A DNA stretch of 64,000 nt from Escarpia spicata. Taxonomy: Eukaryota; Annelida; Polychaeta; Sabellida; Siboglinidae. The stretch spans positions 21,937,921 through 22,001,920 of the forward strand of contig OZ023213.1 of NCBI GenBank assembly GCA_963995525.1, written 5' to 3'. The notes under the pieces were generated by a model that worked only from the letters and a program-made list of their open reading frames with translations, searched no databases and was not told the DNA's origin. A program made the position numbers and the translations under genes. Numbering within the stretch: position 1 is the stretch's first letter; every line of letters begins with the position of its first letter. Positions 1 through 13,311 of this stretch are shown here, in pieces.

Positions 1-529
1 CTGTCTCTATCTGTTGGTGATTGAACAAATATTCACAAAATGCTAAATGTTGTCTTTATCTAATCTACTGCTGTGTCAAAAACAGTGTATGTTAATTATA
101 CCTTGTAGCTGATTCTGAAAAAAATATTGCTGGCTTGCTGCATGCTGGTTTTATTGTCAAAGCGACAGATACCCTGACATTACCTTTAGTGTACTGGTAA
201 CTGTGGATCTAGGACACCCCCTGGAGGGGTTTGTTTACATTCATTGATCAGTCTGGGCTCCTTGCAAAAAGCCATCAATTTCAGTACTCAAGTAAAACTA
301 GGCCATATGGTGTTAATAGAGCTGAACACGTTTTACTGTAAAATTGAGAACACAATTATTTTATTGGAAAGCTAAAAGTTGTCTGGGATTTACCAAATCA
401 AATTTATTTTAATTCAATACAAATCAAATTAAGATAAATCATATATTTATATATATATACATTTATAATTATTGCATAGTATTTTTAACTATATATCGGT
501 TGATGTTATTTATTTATTTGCATTAACCA

Positions 530-601
530 TTGTAAAGTGCCCCAGAACAATTATTGGACAGGGAGCTATATAAGAAATAAATTATTATTATTATTATTAT
601 A
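530..601 (+). mobile_element. SINE 3'-end remnant with (TTA)n tail
   Basis: Pattern gtaaagtgcc...gctatataagaaataa followed by (TTA)n is the common 3' end of CORE/MIR-like SINEs (gtaaagcgc...gctatataaat, short repeats). Head not recognisable. Confidence 0.5.
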
Positions 602-2639
602 TAAAAACGTAATGAGAACAAGAAGGGAAGAACATTATATAAATAATATCATTCAATTTACAGCCTCATATTTTCTGGCTGAAATAAGAATTGTAAAGAC
701 TGGAAAGTTATGTAATACCTCTAACTTAATTTGGTCAGTTTGTTTACAATTTTATTTATTTATATATATTTTTAAGATACAAGAATGAGTTGGTCGGTTT
801 ATACAAATAAATTCACAACGAAAAGCCTATCGTAGGCTGGTACTTTGTATCAAACCAATCATTCTACATGATATCATTACTGCCATGAACAGTTTAAATC
901 ATGTTTTTATCTTTCACAAACTGGGTTTCATATTCCATATTTCATATAAAATATGTATAAGAAATTCTTGAACAAATATTGGGTCAGCAGGTCTGTAAAA
1001 AAATAAATAAAAAAATTGGTCTTACTATAATATGGATTGGTCATATCTGTGAGATTATATAAAGAAGCACCAGTTATATGTATTTAGAGCACAGTTTCGT
1101 CAGCTGCCCGTTCTTACCGAGCCCATTGATTGTGGCTATAAATAAACCTTAAGCATGATGGATCTGGCCTGAGAAATATTAAACTATGACTTGAACATGT
1201 ATATTTTATTATGTGTTTACTGTGTCTGAGCCAAATGTTGCACGTATGACACATTAAAACGATGAGATACTATATCACTCTTCTCATACTGCGTAGTTTT
1301 ATGCAGTGAAGGTCAACGGGGAAACAAAGAAAACACATCTACTGTGTTGTTTATTTGTCAGGTTATGGAATAATGTGTAACTGTGTGTATTTTTGTGTGT
1401 CGGTAAAGACGCCATATATTAAGCACACCACATCTGGTATATAAAAGTATGTAAGTATCTAGATCACATGTATATTTGGGCCATTTGGGGAGGAGGGTAT
1501 GTGGCCTGGATCAAGGGGGGTAACTGGGTAATGTGTTGACCTTGACACAGTGGCAGTCTTCCTTTTTAGACTTGTTTCAAAAATATCAAGACATTCCCAG
1601 AAAACAGACTGTATTCCTGCTTATCAGAATGACAACAGCAGGAAATGTTGCAGATTACTAGAAACGGCCTGTGTGCAGCTAATGTAGGGTGCATGTATTG
1701 TCACGGTATGTCAGTAAGATATAGCAGTACATATATACGTCATTAAATAGCCTCGATTACCCAGGTTCCGTACTGTGGCGCCACTGTTTGTCCTCACAAG
1801 AGAGCCTCGATCCAAAGACGTCTTCCCATTTGCGACAACGATGATTCGTTACCTTGAATCAGGCTAACCAGTGAAATCGTCTACTCTTGTTAAATAAAAG
1901 TAATTTTTTTTAATTTATGCAAAGCATGCAAACCAACTTTATGCTTTAATTATGTTGAAACACGTTACATAATATAATAAAACTGTATTGCAAACATTTA
2001 TGTTACAGGCTCATATCCCTTAACAGACAATGCATTGTACACTGTTAATTTAGATTATACAAACCATTTTTATATGGTGTTAATTCGACACATAAATACA
2101 GGCTCTGTCACTGAAACAAACTGTTGTGTTCTGATGGTAGCAGTCAAACCAAACCGCCTGCTGCTAGACACTCTTGAAGTCTTCCCAGTTCACATGGTCG
2201 GGCAAGAGTCGACTAAGCAGAACTAGTGATGTAGGAGCCTCACTAGAAAGAAACCATGTATCAGGCAAAATCAGATCTGTCGCATCTTCTCGATTTCCTA
2301 TAAAACTGTGGAATTGTGTGATCAATACGGTTGTTGATACCGATGGTACAGAGGCAAATTCCCATCATAACTTAGCAGATTGTGTGGAAGAGGAAGAGAG
2401 AGGGAGAACGAAAGACATCGTGGGTTTTTATTATGAACATTATTTGTTTACAATGAAGTACATTTGGTTGGGTTTTCCCTGGCTGTCATTTCCATTTGGG
2501 ATGAGAATCTGTGGGACCAGAGGTTATTTTTAGAGTCTCCTTGAAAGGGGAATGCTACAAGGTCCAAGGCTCAGGCAGTTATTTGTAAACTGGCAGACAT
2601 TACACTGCAATGACCATGGCTATTATTTCAGCCAGGCTT

Positions 2640-3056
2640 GCCCATCCTTTACAGTTGTATACAACACAACAATGGCTTTTTCTCGGGGCAAGTTGCCCAT
2701 CAGGAGATCTGTTGTTGTCCAGTTTTGTTGATCAACAAAACTATAACCGCTGCTAGGGTTGGAATGTTGCATCTGTTATGCTGAAGGAGACAGGCTGAAA
2801 GAATTACATCATAGGTTATCACTGCATTGCACAGATGATAGATTAGTGTGTGTCAGCTTTGTGGAATTATCATGAACGTTTTGAGCAGAAGACGGAGGTT
2901 ATGTTTTGAATGTTCTTGTAAGGTGAAGGCTGTATGCGCTTGTCTTAAACTGTCCAAACTTGACCAACCTTTATACAGGACAACAATGATTTTTCCTCGT
3001 GGCAAACTGCCATTCAGAAGATTTAGCGTTGTCCAGTTTTGTTGATCAACAAGACC
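2640..3056 (+). repeat. Two diverged direct copies of a ~100-bp segment
   Basis: 2655-2735 and 2965-3050 share caacaatg, ttttctcg-ggcaa, tgcc-atcag-aga and the identical end gttgtccagttttgttgatc aacaa. Spacing is about 310 bp. Non-coding. Confidence 0.6.
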
Positions 3057-4379
3057 AATTGAACTGCCAACGTAATGGTTATACAGTTATAAGGTTATAC
3101 TAACTGGACACTTTGTAGTGACTCATCAGTTCTGTTCCGACCAGTTACCGTTGTTTACATGCATGTTTACATTTGTGACTGCCATACCCTTTGTCCAGTC
3201 AACTGTCATCAATCACTTGAGTAAGACGTCTAGTAGAACTATCTGGAAACTTTTGATGTGACGCATTTTGAAATGTTAAATGTAGGACCACTGCACTGTG
3301 AAGTCATGACTGGTTGCACGCTTATTGCGTGTTTGATGTTTTCTCTCCCCTGCATGGGATCCAAGTAGAATATGCCTTAGAATATTTTGTTATGAAATCA
3401 GAGTTAGTATAGTTTATTATCTACAATGTAACTGTCAAGCCAAAATGGGTCGAATCCAACCCTTTTTTGGTTACAAAATAATGTTCTTCTAATATCTAAG
3501 TCAGTATTCAGTCCTACAGCAGCTCAGGCTGCCTTAAACATCACTTAAACACCAACTCAACTGTTGGGAAGTTTTAAGCCATGTTGTACATAAAAACTAT
3601 GTGTGTTTAATCTACCACTTATTTTCATAACTGAATGATTCAAGGGAGAAGTGGAATGAAAAAGCTTTGACCTGAACAACAGTAAGATTTAGAAGAGGAT
3701 TTCAATCTCAGTTCTCTTTAGTAAACTTTCATCACATTGGTTAGATGTCACACTAATCATAGTTTTGTTTCTAAAGGATTGTTGGTTATTGCCAGCTGCT
3801 ATATGCAAACAATACATTGTAGTTATATATTATTTGCGCTACACTTCATGAGGAGAATGGGTGTGTCATTGTCTAAAAATAATTGAGCACTACCACTTAC
3901 GCAAACCACTTCATTATGCATAGGACATACTCAAGAACAATCAGTGTTTAATTAGATTACGTGCAATAATTCCATGCAAACGCGCATATATAACAATACA
4001 CATTTCCCACAATCCCCCAAAATGATAACTATGTGTGTATAATCAGCAGTTGTCACATATTCTTGGAAGTGTTTTCAGTGATCAAGTATGACCTGGTTTG
4101 CCTTCAAGTTCATCAGGACTAATTAATGCAGGGATGAAAGAGAGCTTACGTGTAATCTTCCGAGAAAGCCTGCAAGGCTGTCACATTGTCTTTGGGCAGT
4201 GAATGTAGATGACAGGTGAAGCTAACACATTGTTCTTGTTCTAGGAACTCAAGCTGCCTGAGTGTCATCATTATTATCATAATTATCACATTACAGCCCA
4301 GGGAAGCAGGCCAGGAATAGCCTGCTGGAAAAAATTTCCTTTGCTGTGAAAACATGATATCCCATCTTCAGTTCAATAT

Positions 4380-5058
4380 GGAAATGAACATCGGGTGTTA
4401 TCGCCCACATTTTAGCAGTGAGCAGTAACGAAAAGCATGATATAGTTACTGGGTAATTAGTGGGGAATTAATTAGTTTTCTGTTTGTGTGTACAGTTAGA
4501 CCGGTGAAGGTGACACACAATATGTACGTGTGTATATACATTTATATATATGGGTTTACACATTTTGATCACGTGACATTCCACCACAGTGTGCAAAGTA
4601 TGACGTTTCATCACAAGTCTATGACGTTTTGTGACAGAGCAGATGAAACATGTTAATGTTTGCAAAACAGAGACAAAGTGAGTCTTGTCAGAGGATTTGT
4701 TCTCGCGTTACAAACACACTAAAAGTGAAGCATTCACTTTAAAAAGGGTTCTCGTTATAACTAACAGACACGTCATACACTTTTGTAAAAACATAGACAA
4801 AGTGAGACATTTAAAGAGGTGATAACAGTAATACTAATATAATTGAAAATTTTGTCACTTGACATTCTGTCATGAAGTACAGTGTATACCATCACACTTT
4901 CACTTCATGACAGAATGACAAGTGACCAAATTTTCTGACCAAATATTGTGCAAGTATGCATGGGTAAAGGGTAATCAGAAACAGAAAGTAGGACGTATCA
5001 TGTTTTACTTTACAGCTCACTGCTAAAATATGGGCGACATCACTCAACGTTCATTTCC
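4380..5058. mobile_element. Foldback element with nested inverted repeats
   Basis: Outer arms of about 65-70 bp (4380-4450 and 4985-5058) share ggaaatgaac, tcgccca and attttagcagtgagc in inverted orientation. A second, internal inverted repeat has ~33-bp arms (4848-4880 and 4902-4935) around a ~22-bp spacer. No ORF of note. No convincing target-site duplication seen. Confidence 0.7.
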
Positions 5059-7567
5059 TGGGTGCAGTCAGCTGTAAAACAGGAACCTGGCATTGGTTGT
5101 TGGCACGGAACCTGCTGACTGACTCCTGCAGTGTCTTACTAGGAAGTGGTACATTAAATACACCTCTTACGGATGAAAAGTAGCTTAAACATTTCCGTGT
5201 GCATGTGTGCGTCTTATGTTTGTGCATATATGACGTGATTAAACATGAGCAAGTTGCATGCAATGTCTGCTGTAATGGTGTGTATGTAGGTAGAGCAGGT
5301 CATTCACTGTATGTACATGCCATTTAAGTGTCGACTCTATGGATTACTCATGTGCTGCTTAAAGCCGATTGTATTCACTCCCAGCATTGTTATGCAGCAG
5401 TCGGATTTAAATCTAGTTTTGCTATGAAGCACCTGCAGGCTGTCATGGCTGTGTGACCTGGAAACTGTAATGTTATTTATAATGTCTGCATTTGCAGGAT
5501 TACCAACGTTTCAAGAAATCTGTAGAGTAAATTAGTAAATTATTTTAAGTTCAAAATGGAGGGTGTGTCCGCACTGGTACTGCATAGTTATTTGTTTATA
5601 CATAGAATTATCAAATAACATTCCTGTGACATTCCTCTATCCGTGTACATAACTCTTTAAATGCATAATGTACGCAAAAATGCAACATCGTGTTTGTTTA
5701 TGCATGTGCAAACACATCTATTTACGTACAGCCGTCTGGGTCAAGCCAGTGTCCAGTTATGAAACTAAATCAACAGGACATGTTACTATACAAACAGCAG
5801 GATACAATACAACTTTCATCCACAGTATTAACCAATGATTCCCCCAACCACAATGACAGAAAGTGGCCTCATGGACACCTACTGAAAGCACTGCACATAA
5901 TAACTGCACACAAATACTGCTACAAGAAATGTTAAGAGCTATCACATGTCCAGAGGTTACCTCAGGTTCACTGACCAATTGAATGTCAACATTCACCTAG
6001 GTAAAACTTCTAACTCATCCACAAATCTGTTTATTGACCCACTTCGTACACTAGAGGTGTTGTGTGTAATTGGCAGGGTGTATTACAGAAATTTGGCCTT
6101 TGTAATTAATACAGTGCAGTATCTTTTTCACTGCACATCTATGCTTCATTTAGAGACCCGTCCACCCATCATTTGGATGGATAAAGTTTGCTTTTGGACC
6201 GGGTGGAAATTTGGACGGGTGGAAATTTGTGGATCAAAAAAAGCTTATCCATTATTGACCGTCACTGCTATCCATGTCCATAATGCTATGAAAATGTGTA
6301 TAGATGTGTTTGCACATTAGTATATACCAGGACATTTTTGGGCCAGTAACATTTTTCTGCTGTATAGAGAGGCCTGCTGCATGTGTGTGCAAATCTGCAA
6401 TGTAAGGTGATGTACTTGTTTATTGGCCTACTTTCTACAAGGTCTTGCACGAGTCTTATGCCACATGGCAGGTGTTCAGTTCATCTAATCTTCTCTTCTT
6501 TACGTTGATGTTCTGTCTTTCTCTTCTATTCTCCGGGTCTTTCCTTCTGTCATTCTGACCAGTCAGGTAATTTGGGGGCATATCAGTGTCTTTCTTCCAG
6601 GTTCATGTCATGTAAATAAGATGCTAGTATGGATTATGGTGCAGCACCCATTTTCAAGGATTTTTTGTGCAGGGATATCTTGCTTTACGGTCACCTCAGT
6701 AATACAGCCACCTTGTAATTAAGGTCACCCTAGAATAGTCCCAAATTATTACTGTAACAGTTAAGTATGTGTAGGGAAAATAATCTCACAAATATGGTCA
6801 CCTCTCCTTTGATGTCACCTTTGCACAGTCCCGAGAGTGACCTTATTATGGGGTTTCAATGTACTTATAAACCACATTTGCAGACTGCAACTGTTCTGCT
6901 AAACACACATGTGATTTAATTTCCAATTGCTGGTTGCATCTTATTTATAAATAGGATATGAAATCACCACTGCACACAAAGTGTTGTAATCTGTTTGAAA
7001 GTGTGTATCTGTGTGTACTGAAAGTAGAGAGCATCGCTTAATTTGTTTACATGTTTACCAAGGTACTTTATGCTCCAATGACGTGCGTTTACCTGCTGTC
7101 ATCATTGTAGAAAGGGTCCTTAAGTTTGTCATGGTGTATAGCCAGGGTTGTGTTATCTCCTTGAGCTATCCAGGTGTGTATATTGACAGAAGAGACACGT
7201 TTGTCACACGCTGATAATCGCATGGTCACGATAACTGGCACGGTTGACGCAGTAACATTCACGTGGACATGTGTGCATTGTAGTTTATCAGTCATGCTCT
7301 CTCTCCTTTGCGACAACAAAGAGCTCATCCATATGTTGTAATCTGTCTGTGGAGATGGAACAGTGGAGTTAGGAAAGACAGTCTTGTCTGCTTGTATTTG
7401 GGAGTCCATACACATGTGCGCAGTTCCTCTTTTGGACTTTGAGTTAGTTACATGACGTAGAATCCTGGAGTTTGGGCTCGGGAGTGTGTCTAGAGTTTGC
7501 ACATGCTGCGTGCATCAGTTATGCAGTATGACAAAGGAATATCTCACTTCAAATTCAATACAGTGAA

Positions 7568-7723
7568 GTGGGTGGGTGGGTGGGTGGGTGCATGTGTGTG
7601 TGTTCATGCATGTGTATGTTTTTGACTGGACAATGGCATTGTGTACTACTTCCTCAAATAAATGTTTAGGATACTTACCAGTAGCTGGACATATATATGT
7701 ATATATATATATATATATATATA
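7568..7723 (+). repeat. Microsatellites (GGGT)n and (TA)n
   Basis: (GGTG)n at 7568-7590, GT-rich to 7620, then (TA)n at 7690-7723. Simple repeats only; a further GT/GC-rich tract lies at 8232-8275. Confidence 0.85.
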
Positions 7724-9237
7724 GGTTTCTTCAACCAAAATCTCCGTCCAGTTCTTTGATACATGAACTTATGACCTTAAATTACACTTTTAATCATTCT
7801 AACAAAGTTCATGGCTGATAACAATAGAATACTTGTTCGTATCATTATTACTATTAGTCCTAATTTTGGTATATCATTTGTTCACACATGCATGAATTTA
7901 GCACTGCCCAACTATCACATTATCAAGAAGCTCGTGGATATGGGTTGAAGATATTCTTGGCCTGTTCTCAGAACTAGTTAGTTTGGATGATACCACGGCC
8001 ATTATAGCTGGTGTGAGACATGATGACAAGAAGGAATGAAATGGTCACAGATGACAGATATGTGACATATGGGGTTAGCAATGTGTCACGGCTAATGTGA
8101 CAGGGAACCCCTGTGATATGTCGTCATACAGGACAGTTTTATGTGACAGCTGAGTTTATAAGTGGTAATTATTATGTTAAATTATGTGTCTGACTGTACA
8201 GGTTTTACCATCTGTAAACATGTCAGTATAATGTGTGTGTGCGTGCATGTGTGTGTGCGTGCATGTGTGTGTGCGTTCTAGGTATGAATGCCCAAAGGCC
8301 TAGACTTATATATTTTTTTGGGGGACACTATTATAATGAAAAGCCAATATGGCCATCACCTGGTGTTGAATTTGTTAGGCATGATAGCGAGTTGTCAGGG
8401 TTGACAAGCAGAAAATGACCATGCAGCCACCGCCACATTTAAGGCCTGTGTATGAACATACATGTGTTTACAAGTGTACATTATGTAGTATGCATGTAAA
8501 CACGTATGTACATACACATGAACCCATGATTGCATGTATGCATGTATGTTTACAGTCACAGGGTAATTGTAACTGAAAAGTGACTATTAAGCGAAGTTAA
8601 ATGTAGAAATGATTTATTTAGTAAAGTATAGCACTAATACCGACACCTTGCCATTAAGGAAAAAGGTCAGTAACCCAGTGCAGAAGAACCAGATTACCCC
8701 TAAAGTTATGATCTGTCACGATTGTGTCAAAGGAAACGATACCTATATGTAGCCAAGTACATGACTCTAGGTAATGACATAGACACCAGGGTAACAATGA
8801 AACAGCTTCAACCCCAGGTCACCTAAGGTGGTAGTTCAAAGTCAAGTTTTTGGTACTGAGTAAACAAATCCAATACAACAATATGGTGTTGTGAACCAAA
8901 GACCTACATTGGACTATATGCATAACATAGCTGGACAGTTCGATGAGGCAATTGTGATTCTGATTGGCTGATGATAGTCGTATCAGGCAAATATAACGTC
9001 TTTTGTGGTGTTGTGTTGAACAATTTATGGATTGCTTCATTGTAATTGTAGGCACAATTGAAATGATTCATAGTGTATGCATAAAATGTAGTTTTAATTA
9101 CAAGATCAAACTTCATTGATGAGCCAAAGCCCATTTTCAGTTTCAAGGTCATGTTATTATTTAGGTCACTTTGGTCCAGTTGCAAGGAAGCCTGTTAGAG
9201 CAAGGGTGTGCTATACACATTACACAATAGACAGATG

Positions 9238-9785
9238 CACATACCAGGTACACAGACACACACAGACGCGCTGTGTATACATAAATGTATAAACATACAC
9301 ATATACACACACATACACATCCAGACAGACACGTACAGACATACAGACATACAGACACAATGACACACAGACGCATGGGCGAACAGAAAGATAAACATAC
9401 ATACATACAGACAGACAGACAGACAGACACATGGACAGACACACAGACATACCCATAGGCACACAGACAGACATACCCACATACACAAAAACAGGCATCC
9501 AGACACAAAGGCAGACATACATACACAAATACAGACACACAGACAGACAAACACAAAGACCCACAAACAGACACAAAGGCAAACATACAGACACAAAGAC
9601 AGACACACAGACACAAAGGCAGACACACAGACACACACAAAAAACACAGACTCTAAGACAGACACAAAGACAGGCATACAGACATACAGACACAAAGACA
9701 GGCACACAAACATTAGGACCCACAAACAGACAAAGACAGACACACAGACACAAGGACCCACAAAGACAGACACACAGACACAGAC
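9238..9785 (+). repeat. Degenerate (ACAGACAC)n tract
   Basis: About 550 bp built from acagac, acacag and catac words, almost lacking T on the + strand except in 'cata'. It is open in several frames on both strands; those frames are artefacts of the repeat. Confidence 0.9.
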
Positions 9786-11721
9786 ATGTTATGAGCAGAT
9801 ATATTCATGCATTCTGTGTGCATGCAAGTAGTGCTGTAGACTAACAACACATGCATCATCCCACCACACCAGTCCCATCAGACAGCAGTATCAATGGGCG
9901 TAGACAACAAAGCCCGTGAGGCAGTTGATGGCCTGTGTCCGTGCGCACACTTGCTGCTGCTTTGTCCCACAGCAGCTGCGTACCCTGGTTCTGTGTGAGT
10001 GCTGACAGGACACTCACATGTGTTAGTGTGACCGCTGCGCACTCAGCGCAAACAGGACATTTATTTTCACATTATTAATATTACTTCATTCCCGGAGGCA
10101 AGAACTATTCTTAATTGATTGGGTCACACTGTCGGTCTTCAAAAGATAATTGACGGTTTTAAAATTATAGTATTTTCACGGAAGGCTGATTAGATAAGAG
10201 TATTGTGTTTGTTATTTTTATATCTACAATAGAATGTCACCAAAATGATGACCAGTTAGGAATTCATGTTGCATTAGAATTTATGCTGTCGGTGTGGCAA
10301 AAAGTCATTCTATAGGCTTCTTTTGCAGTTCTTTTCTTAAGAGTTCTTTGAGACCGGTATTTTTTACTCCAGGTTGCAGGTGTTTTTCTTGAGCCATTAT
10401 CTCTCTTGTGGTCTTTTTCCAGTCACCTCCATGCTCACTGTGACGTTTTTAACAAAAACAAATCATTTTACATGAGTTGACATAGTATTTGCAGTGTCTG
10501 AAATTAGCAAAAAATAACTGGCCCACATATTTTTTAACTGGCCCAGATCAATTTTCAGATGCAGCCTAGCCATGTCCGCTGAGATAAACAGGTGGCATTT
10601 GTGAACTGCCGATTCAAAGGCTTTAATTTCAACCAATGTGTTTGTGTCACCCATTTGTCGCTTGCTGGGCATACCATAATTTTTTTCACTTGCACTGACA
10701 CAAAATGTTACAAGTTATAGTGACTCATACCACATTGACGTCACATCAGGTGTCAGTGGCGACAATTATCTAAAGATGGATCACGCATAAATCACAAAAT
10801 CTGGACTACCAGTAGTCATAATGCACTGGCCTTCTCCTGTTGCTAAAACTTGCTATGGGACCCAGTGTTATCTAATCTGTACAGTGTGCAGGAAACAATT
10901 GATGTGTAAAATAGGTAACCATGGGCTGTTTTATTGAGATTCTATTCACCTCCAAAGGTATGAATTCGACCAGAAAGTGTCGTAAAATAACAACATATAG
11001 CTTACTGCCTGCCAAACTGCATATAATAAGGCTGAAACATAAGTCACAATTTGAATGTTTTACAATTAAATATCCAAATTGTAACCAAACCATTTAACTG
11101 GTAAACAACAACAATTTGAACCCATTTTGTAGTGGAGGCAGGTATTGGTATTCCTACCTTTGAAGTTGAATGGTTTCCACACTCCTGACCACAAAGTAGG
11201 ATCCATGGAAATCATGGACTATAACTGATTCAGTGAACTTCCTGCTAATAATTACCAGCTGTGTAAAATCAGATGGTAATATTTACACTCACACAGTGCC
11301 TATTGTTGACAATGTGACAGCATATTTAGTGTCATTAAAATGCAGCATGTTTCATAAATATTCAGGGGTCCTCCTCTTCTCTCTGCCTTAAAAGTCACCC
11401 TATGAAAACAATCTGGGTTACCATAATTATATACAGCGTATGCTGTTTGTGATAAATAAGGTCATTTGTAAAGACTGATGTTTGGTGGTATTGTACCTGG
11501 TATGCAAGCAAACAAAGTGCACTGTTAACACTGTAGCAACCTATTTAGTCAGATGACATGACAGTAATGAAGGGGATATTATTGTTTTGGGAGGAAATTG
11601 CTTGCTGAGTTAATATTTAAAATTATAGAAACATAACATAGATAGTTAATGATGAAATTAAAGTTAGATTAAAGCGGCTGTTTGTGATGAATCTCTCATG
11701 TTGCGTTTGTTTTGTTTGCAG

Positions 11722-11772
11722 GAACTCTCGGACCTGAAACATGACAATGTTGTCGGATTACTCGAATGCAAG
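11722..11772 (+). CDS. ULK1/2-like: ULK exon 1 in window (alpha-C to beta-4)
   Basis: Acceptor tttgtttgcag, donor gtaagt, phase 0/0, 17 codons reading [17 protein letters not shown]. It aligns with the ELKHENIVALYDFQ segment of human ULK1. The preceding exon should end with a GKEIKILK-like sequence. None was found in the 11.7 kb upstream. Confidence 0.93.
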
Positions 11773-13277
11773 GTAAGTAGTGTTAAATACATGTGTGTGT
11801 GCGTGCGGGCGTGCGTGCGTGCGTGCATACAAAATATAATTTGTGTGTACGAGTGCATGCAGGCACCTGGTATGTATTCATTTAATAATAATTTCAATGA
11901 CCTATGATATTGTACAATATATTTAAATAATCTTTATGCGTTTTCACAAAATCCGATTCTAGTTGTGGTATATACTAAATGGCTGCACATGTGTAGACAC
12001 TGCAACATTGACATTTTTTCCCTACTTAGTTCTGTCTGTCAAACTAACATGTGCAATGTAACATAAACAGTCTCACATTCGTTGTATCTCTGCAGTTTTT
12101 CAACCATGACCTGGTTGTGCAGTAGGACAGAAAATCATGGTTGTAATTACTCCACGGGTATTTTTTGACAGTTTGGAACAAAGTTTAACCCTCAATACAA
12201 TATAATATTAAGAGGTGTCAAATTCTGGCCGGTGATTATTCCATTAAAGATTCATACTTTAAGTCCACCCAGAATTCACAAAACCCATTGGTGTAAAAAG
12301 TACACCTATTGACACCATATTAAACAATTACCAATATACTATTAAAAAACTGGCAGGAGTGTAACTGTGGTTTAACCCCACGAGAGTGACTGCTCTGACC
12401 CCTTCAGAATAAATAAATAAATGTGGTCTGACCATGCAATATGGCCTGAACTACCTAGTATTGCAGAGGGGAGGTCCAACAGGAATCAAGCTTAGTTAAT
12501 TTCCCTCTGAAGATGTAGTGGTTTATACGTTATGTATAAGAAAAAACATTGCCCCCCAAATAAGTCACTGAGGCTAATCTGGATAGTGTTCTTCTGAGCT
12601 AGAATACCTGCAGATGCGTCCATTTGAGAACAAGGTAATAAATAGACAATCCAGGGACTGTATGTTTACTTCTAGTGTAGTGGTTAGTGATGCCTTCTTC
12701 TCATGTGTATTCCTGTCCCAGCGACCTGACTGTTGACATCCAGTTCAAGGTCTCACTCTTGGCCTGAGAGTTAGCTTATAACTCACCGCCATGCGGAAGG
12801 CATTTCTAGATCACCATGGCAACATGCCACTGTCACTTTATAGCTGGTAGTGTAGGAATACATCCCATTTGAGTTATTATGTAATGGATAGAGAGTAGTC
12901 CTGTTTAAATGTCTATAATTATTACATTATTAGATGTACATGTTTATTGAAACAGCATTACTTTCTTGATCTTACGTGTAACTGACTATGGATTATTAAA
13001 GTTCCTCATGTATCTAAATATGCATTGCTTTGTAATATTTTATAATATAATATTTTATTTATACACTTATACCAAGAATAAGACCCTTTTAAAAATGGTT
13101 TACACTTAATTAAAATGCTAAAACTAAAAACTGTAAATGTATACTGACTGAAAGTAAAGAGCTAAGTACCAAACGATAGAATTTAATACTAAAGAATGAC
13201 TGCTAGAAATTATTGTAGGACAGTTTTACCAGCTGGTTCTGAAGTGCTCAAACAATGCATGCTCATGTGTACCATTT

Positions 13278-13311
<34 letters not shown>

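Larger units (their letters stand above)
1..11721 (+). other. Non-coding: probable ULK intron and/or upstream region
   Basis: No exon with ULK N-terminal kinase motifs (GHGAFAVV, VAIK, KEIKILK) was found. Scattered simple repeats, the foldback element and remnants listed separately. A block at 6685-6862 alternates ggtcacc/ggtgacc-type words and resembles a widespread invertebrate repeat, at low confidence. No promoter, CpG island or RNA gene can be supported. Confidence 0.5.

Noticed and set aside
2174..2533. 119-codon frame on the + strand
   Set aside because: No recognisable domain, no splice-supported neighbours, ordinary AT-rich context.
9161..9844. Cys/Val-rich and Thr/Gln-rich open frames on both strands
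   Set aside because: Translation of the degenerate acagac repeat.
10463..10672. 69-codon - strand frame with FESAVHKCHLFISADMARLHL-like text
   Set aside because: It reads a little like decayed coding sequence, but nothing matches a family I can name and there are no supporting splice sites.
1..11721. Upstream ULK exons with the glycine loop and ATP lysine
   Set aside because: Searched by motif (GHGAFAVV, VAIK, KEIKILK) without success; they probably lie outside the window.
12676..12765. tagtgtagtgg and gttcaaggt resembling tRNA A and B boxes
   Set aside because: The B-box is imperfect and no SINE body or tail could be recognised.
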